A stretch of 64,000 nt of DNA, taken from the NCBI GenBank assembly GCA_029379385.1, contig CM055607.1:2170001-2234000 (forward strand). The letters run 5' to 3'. This stretch comes from Quillaja saponaria. Lineage: Eukaryota > Streptophyta > Magnoliopsida > Fabales > Quillajaceae. The notes below the pieces were generated by a model. The model did not search any database. It had not been told where the DNA came from and worked only from the letters and a program-made list of their open reading frames with translations. A program made the position numbers and the translations under genes. Positions 58,609-64,000 of this stretch are shown in pieces; the stretch's first letter is position 1, and each line of letters opens with the position of its first letter.

Positions 58609-60320
58609 ATGACATAAGTACCGGCGGCGATGGTAGATTCCTACACTGAAAAAGGAATTACGCATATGTTCCTGAGCTTTAGAGGTGCAGACGCGCAACA
58701 AGTCTTTAGGTCATCTCATGAGGAGTTGATAAGAAGGGGAATCCATACCTTCAAAGATGACAGGGATCTTAAGAGAGGGGTTGAGATTTACCATCTCTTC
58801 TCAAAGCTATTGGGGAATCAAGAATTTCTATCATCTAATTTCTCCTAACATTATGCATCCTCCACTAGGTGCCTTGATGAACTTGTCCATATCCTCTAGT
58901 GTAGAAGAGAAAAGAAACAGTTCGTTTTGCCTGACCATGAAAAGAGATTTCAAAGTAATATGGAGAAAGTCCATAGCTGGAAGCTGGCTCTTAAAGAAGT
59001 AGCCGACTTGGCCGGTCTGGAATTCCAAGACAGGTATATTTTCATTATCTATTCTCATCATTCATTTATGAATGTCATGTCTTTTTTTTTCTTTTCAAAT
59101 TTGTCTATCTATATCTTTATCTATATATTTTTTTGGTTTCCTAGATTTTCTTACGGTCATTGTCATGAGACTAATCTATAGGGTTACTAGGATGGTTCTA
59201 TATCTATATTTTTTATATGAATTATTATAAAAATAAAAAAACTCTTATAGTGTATTCTCTTAAATTTTTTATTTTTATATTACAAAATTTCATAACCTTC
59301 ATCAAACGAATGGCCTTTTCCCCTACCGCCTCCCTGGTTTGGGAAAAATGAGCGAGAACGAGAAGGAGGAGGAGGAGCGCACAAAGAATGTAAGCTCAGG
59401 AATAAGTTTACTTTCTAATATGATGGCAGGCCCGTCATAGTTCAGTACTTCAGTAAAGATTTTAAGTCGATCCGCTTCGACTATGGCTTTCATACTTATA
59501 TTTTCTATTTTCCGTATTGACGCGGCTTGAGGTCCGTTTCCCAGACCTATTCGACCCGGAAAGTGTTGACATTTTAGTAGGGAGTGCACAAAGCAAACAA
59601 TAAAACAAAAATATAATATATATATATATAGATATGAATACAGTGTATACATTGTAAGACATTATGTGTAACTGGAGATGTATATCATAAGTCATATAAA
59701 GTTTCAAGGAGATGATATTTAGAGACTCTTAATATAAAACTTAGATGCTTAATTTTTATGTTGTTTTGTTATTATAACTCAATGACTTAAGTTTTTTACA
59801 TAGATGTTTTAAGGACTCTAGACTAATTACATATATTGGACTCAATCACTCACACAAATTACTAGATACATTCACCACACATTTAACTAGACCACTCATC
59901 ACACCTTTTTTTTTTTTTTTTTGCCTAAGAGACCATTCATCACACTTAACTATATATGTTTAACTTAAGTGATAATGTATTTTGTTTTTCTAGGCTCCAC
60001 ATTCATATCCAATTACCATAATTTCCAACAGAAACAACACTAGCCGGGATCATTTTAAATCTTGGCTTGGCCGCGCTTCTCTGTCATCCTACATTATCAC
60101 GAAATGTGTCCTACATTGGACTTGCAGGAAACGATTTTGTAAACTTTCCAGAGTGCATCAGAGAACTTGATAGCCTGTAGTGTCTTCGGTTGAATAATTG
60201 CAAGCAGCTTTAGTCCATTCCACGAGATATTTAATCTACCAAGGTTGAAGATCATCGATGCGTTCAACTGCACATCATTGTCTTCAGAGTTATCAAGCTC
60301 ATCACTCTCTCAGGTATGAT
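58609..60320 (+). pseudogene. TNL pseudogene (TIR and LRR fragments, no NB-ARC)
   Basis: The ATG at 58609, aligned with the TNL start 14445, reads only ATG ACA TAA. From 58630 the frame encodes MVDSYTEKGI, FLSFRGADAQ, RRGIHTFKDDRDLKRG, then shifts. A 69-base in-frame deletion relative to 14781-14849 removes the YDVEPTEIR...LAMA part. The TIR tail LKEVADLAGLEFQD reaches a donor at 59034. No NB-ARC follows. About 1.1 kb later, 60115-60315 aligns with the last LRRs and splice donor of the TNL (18740-18930), with TAG at 60178-60180 and further stops. Confidence 0.8.
59310..59600 (-). other. GC-richer insert of unknown origin
   Basis: About 280 bases with clearly higher GC than the surroundings lie inside the TNL pseudogene where intron 1/NB-ARC would be. 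The minus strand is open for about 85 codons (IGLGNGPQAASIRKIENIS and VLNYDGPAIILESKLIPEL are readable). I do not recognise the protein. An organellar or captured gene fragment is possible on base composition only. Confidence 0.35.
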
Positions 60321-61030
60321 TTCTAGCCTTCCACGGTCTCTCTTGCTCTAGCATTGGTCTTATTTATTTATTTTAAATTTTTTTTTTTGTGTACAATAAA
60401 TTAAATGAACATAATATTATTGTATTAATTTTCATTAATTGTTAATTCAAAAAAGAGTAAATCGCGCCATTCAACTTCTGAGTTATATTGAAATTATTTC
60501 ATTTTTAATTTTGTGGGGAATATTAGTTAGTTAAATTAATTGGTTGGTTTAAATTATTACATTCAATGTTCGCGACTTGTCTCCTTATCATTGATTCTTA
60601 ACTCATGGACAAAGTTCTTCCCACATGGGGAGCTTATTTAGGGAAGAATTAATGATTTTAAAGTTCAGTGAATGATCAAAGAGTCACCTTTAAGAATAAA
60701 GAATCATACATTGGAAGTAGTCTTTTATTTATTTCTTCCTTAAATAATCTATCATTCCTAAGTGTCTTTGCTTTGTTTTATGTTCTAAGGTTCATGTTTC
60801 TGTTTAATTTACATAAATATTTGAGTGACCTATACTTAGAGGAATGTTCCAAGGTTCCTATAAATACCTTTCATTTAGAGTGCAAAGGCAGACTTGAATG
60901 ATACATCAATTGATTGTTTTGTAAAATAACAAATATTGTTGAGTATCTTATTATCCCAAGTTGTGAAGTGGAAGTTACGTCATTCTTGAGTTTCTTCTAT
61001 CCTTTTTTCTTATTCCCCTCATCAATAACT
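60321..61030. other. Intergenic, no gene seen
   Basis: AT-rich. The 77-codon ORF at 60668-60901 is hydrophobic by composition and has no supporting context. Confidence 0.4.
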
Positions 61031-63200
61031 TTAAAGTGTTTCTTTCTAAATAAGTTTTAAATTTTTTATTAATTTCCATATTTTATACTATTTTTATAAT
61101 TTTTAAATTATAAGTTTACAATATTACAAACTTTAAAAAAAGTTAGATAACATTAATTTAGAAAAAAAAATAAATGTAAGATATAATAATTAATTAGTGG
61201 ACAATACCTCTAAATATTATTAAGATGTTCATGTCGTTTTCTTTCATATTTAGAATTATAGCATTGTTTTTCTGTATTATTAAAAAGAGTATATTAAAAA
61301 AAAATTAAAAAAAAATTAATATAATATAATATATTGATATTAAGAAATTGAAAGGTAAGGAAAAATATATATAAAAAAAGTGAAGTACTCAGGACCCATT
61401 TGAAAAGATAAAATGAAAAGTATAACTTATTAATTTGTCTTGTACAGAATATGGTATGGATTTTTAGATACTTTAGAAATAAAATTGAGGTTTTTAAATA
61501 ATTTTTCCTAAAAGAATTACTAACATTGTTAATTTTTCATCTAATTCAGGAAAAGGAGTGTCATTGAACCCCAATTTTGAAACTTATTTTCATTTCAGTA
61601 AACCGTAAGAGAATGAAATGTAATTTACTCAATTTTATATTGATTAGTCATTAGTCAATTGCAATTTAGTCATTAGTCAATTGCAATTGATCAATTAAAA
61701 GATAATTTTTCTCAAAATTACAATTTCATACAACATCCTTCTCAATGATCATACACAACATTGTTGTGAAGGAACAAACGTCATTCCATCTGAGATCATG
61801 TTTCATAGCCTTCAAATTGAACCAAATTTTTAATGAGATCAAAACAGAAGATTCAACTTCTTCTTTTTTTTTTTTTTTCTTTTTTTTGTAACCTTACTTT
61901 ACAATACAAATTGTTATTTGTGCACTATTTTTATTCTTCAACAATTTAGTCTTAAAATTCACAATTAATATTGAAAATTTATTTCAATTCTATTAATACT
62001 AAGATGGAAAAGAATTTGCAGAATAGTTATTTAATTATTAAAACATTAATAAAAAACAAACAACGAAAATAATTGATAAAGTGTGTTATGTATATTAAAA
62101 ATTCATCAAGATTATTTTAGAAAGGTGGGTCAAGTTTATAATATTTTAAATTTAATTTAATTAAAAAAATTATATTTAGTATTCTTAGGTCTAGTTGTGA
62201 TCTGATTTGATCTATTACCAGTCACAACCCGATTACAAGTGTGGGGCTCCGTCCAAAATGCGAAAACAGTAATCGAGGATGGAGTGGAGATGAAGTTTCG
62301 TAAACAATGCCGAAAAATGCAATGCTACTAGTTTTTTTTTTTTTTGCTAAAAACAAAACTTGTATTAGCAGGAAATGGTGGTCCTATGTTTTTGTGTAGC
62401 ACTGTGTATGAACTACGGGTCACTATTAATATAACTTATAGTCAATTTAATTTTTACAATTTGTAAATTAAACGGGTTGGAAGTTTCCTAAACGATGCCT
62501 CAAAATACAGTACTACTGGTTTATTTTCATTTTTATCTTTTTTATATAGAAATAAACTCGTATTAGCAGGAAACGGTGTTCCTATGTTTTTGTGTAGCAC
62601 TATGTATGAACTACACGTGGACCATCATTTGTTGAAATTGTTAACGTTTGGCATCCGTTTCTATCAAAGTCTAGTTGTTGAACATCGATTGTTGGAGTAG
62701 TAAAAGAATCCATGCATTCTGCACTTCTTGCCACATCCAATGTAAGAATTTACTATAAATTGGTCAAATGATTTGAATCTTCTATTTTAAGCTTTTCCAC
62801 ACATCTTCAAAATCCCATGAAATTGAAGAATGAAGATTGCTTTTTTCTGTCTTTGTTTCCTACTTAGTATCCTGGTTAATGTTTTTCTCTCCCTTGTTAA
62901 CATTCTAGTTGTTGTAGCAATTTTTATTTGTTAAGGTTAGAGTGTTTCACTACATTTTATATGTAAATAAATATTTTTTGCTGTTACTAATTAGTTAATT
63001 TGTAAGAGTGAATTACAACATCCTATTAGCAGTAATAGAATTTGACATTTATTCTCGAAGACAACTAAAATTTTATATAAATGTATTAAACTAGTAATAG
63101 CAGAAAAAGAAAAAATATATATAAGAAACTTAATAACTTAATCAATTACTTTTGTAGTCTTGTATTTTAAGTTTTAATCAATAAGTCTTGTAGTCTAAAA
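61030..63200 (+). repeat. Large duplicon, right copy (partner 4320-7690)
   Basis: Same order of blocks as the left copy, about 1.2 kb shorter through internal deletions. It also contains an internal repeat of its own (TTAGCAGGAAA-GGTGGTCCTATG at about 62366 and 62565). Confidence 0.7.
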
Positions 63201-63565
63201 GGTGAAAATTTTATTTGTTCTAATCCTCTTTTGCTGATTGTGGGTTTGTGTTTAAAATCCAACAAGGAGTGAAAATTGACATGAGCTGCAGGATTGGGGT
63301 GCTAACTGCTAAGGCTGTTGGTGCCTTCGTGGATAGTCTATGCGCTGAATTAAGGTTGTCTACAACTTGTAAGTTATCTGTTTGACAAAATGCCTGCGGA
63401 GTAAATACTTTTAGTAACAGCCTAACAGGTGCCAGGACACACAAGCAGGCAGTTTAGCCTTGGAAGTCTACACACCAACGATCACAACGGGAAGAATCAA
63501 TATAGTGAGTATTATATAAATTTACTGAAAACACAAAAACAATGTTTGCTCGACCTCCAAGGCTC
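63201..63565. other. GC-richer non-coding or unrecognised segment
   Basis: Both strands hold short ORFs (minus 63220-63444, 74 codons) without recognised motifs. GTGCTAACTGCTAAGGCTG near 63300 has an imperfect echo at about 63886. Confidence 0.3.
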
Positions 63566-63569
63566 CGGT

Positions 63570-63830
63570 GGATCTCCAAAGTCTGTCATCTGATTCTGTG
63601 TTCATATTAATTCTTAATTAGATATCACATGCTTTTTCATTTTCACGTGCGTTTGAGCTCCAGCGTCTTTCATCTCACCAAATGCCGGCTAACTATTGAA
63701 TTAATTTCACATGCACTGTCCATTCACCTAAAAACTCACGTAATATATTAAATCTCTATAGTTCTTTTAAGTCAAGGTCAATGCCATTTAACAATTTTTG
63801 ATGCATCCATAATATATATTTGGTAAAATT
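63570..63830 (+). repeat. Intergenic repeat, copy D
   Basis: TCTCACCAAATGCCGGCTAAC and CACATGCACTGTCC match 47760-48060; the shorter core also matches 8801 and 12069. Confidence 0.6.
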
Positions 63831-64000
63831 AGAACTAATTAAGTTTCTATTCTTAGAAGGTTACACATTGAAAGCTGGTGGTGCTTACTGCTAAAGCTGT
63901 GACCGTTCGAAGTACCATTAGAAGGCTGAGGAAGCAGACAAAGAGTTGAAATCTTCGTGTTTTCCTCTTGTTATGATTTGTTATCTCACTTGGGGGTGTA

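Noticed and set aside
63220..63444. 74-codon minus-strand ORF
   Set aside because: GC is somewhat higher than around it, but no family signature or gene structure could be recognised.

Overview
The window is nuclear DNA from a dicotyledonous plant. It is strongly AT-rich, has GT/AG introns, and carries TIR-type resistance-gene domains, a class that grasses lack. I cannot name the species; a woody rosid would fit. Only one gene looks fully intact: a PLP-dependent serine/histidine-decarboxylase-like gene on the minus strand at the left edge (722-2717, five exons, 455 codons). The rest is a decayed, repeat-rich TIR resistance-gene cluster on the plus strand.

Layout: 2.7-10.8 kb is intergenic and holds blocks copied elsewhere in the window. 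TIR-glutaredoxin (TIR-GRX) copy 1 lies at 10.99-12.16 kb. A TIR relic lies at 13.1 kb. A large TIR-NBS-LRR (TNL) locus lies at 14.4-22.7 kb; after its post-LRR domain comes a long C-terminal extension with two nearly identical GRX-like domains in tandem. A 4-kb gene-poor stretch and a palindrome-bearing tandem array follow (26.8-27.8 kb). A TIR-only gene is at 28.3-29.05 kb. TIR-GRX copy 2 is at 34.1-35.17 kb; its last 35 codons are displaced to 38.69-38.79 kb by a 3.5-kb insertion. A truncated Ty1/copia element is at 41.7-43.47 kb. TIR-GRX copy 3 is at 44.5-45.7 kb, copy 4 at 51.6-52.8 kb. A CACTA-type transposon end is at 56.4 kb, and a TNL pseudogene with TIR and LRR fragments at 58.6-60.3 kb. 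A block at 61.0-63.2 kb repeats 4.3-7.7 kb.

The unusual system is the recurrent union of a TIR domain with a glutaredoxin-fold domain. It occurs as a compact two-exon TIR-linker-GRX architecture (four copies) and as a duplicated GRX pair at the C-terminus of a full TNL. Plant TIR domains are NAD-cleaving or self-associating immune signalling domains, and CC-type/At5g39865-like glutaredoxins bind glutathione or TGA-type transcription factors. The GRX part may therefore be an integrated decoy or redox sensor; that is inference. Its active site is non-canonical.

Nearly every TIR gene here carries frameshifts or stops, many of a single base. Either the cluster is decaying or some lesions are consensus errors in the assembly; raw reads or transcripts would decide. 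Upstream flanks are well conserved between copies, so the copies arose by recent segmental duplication.
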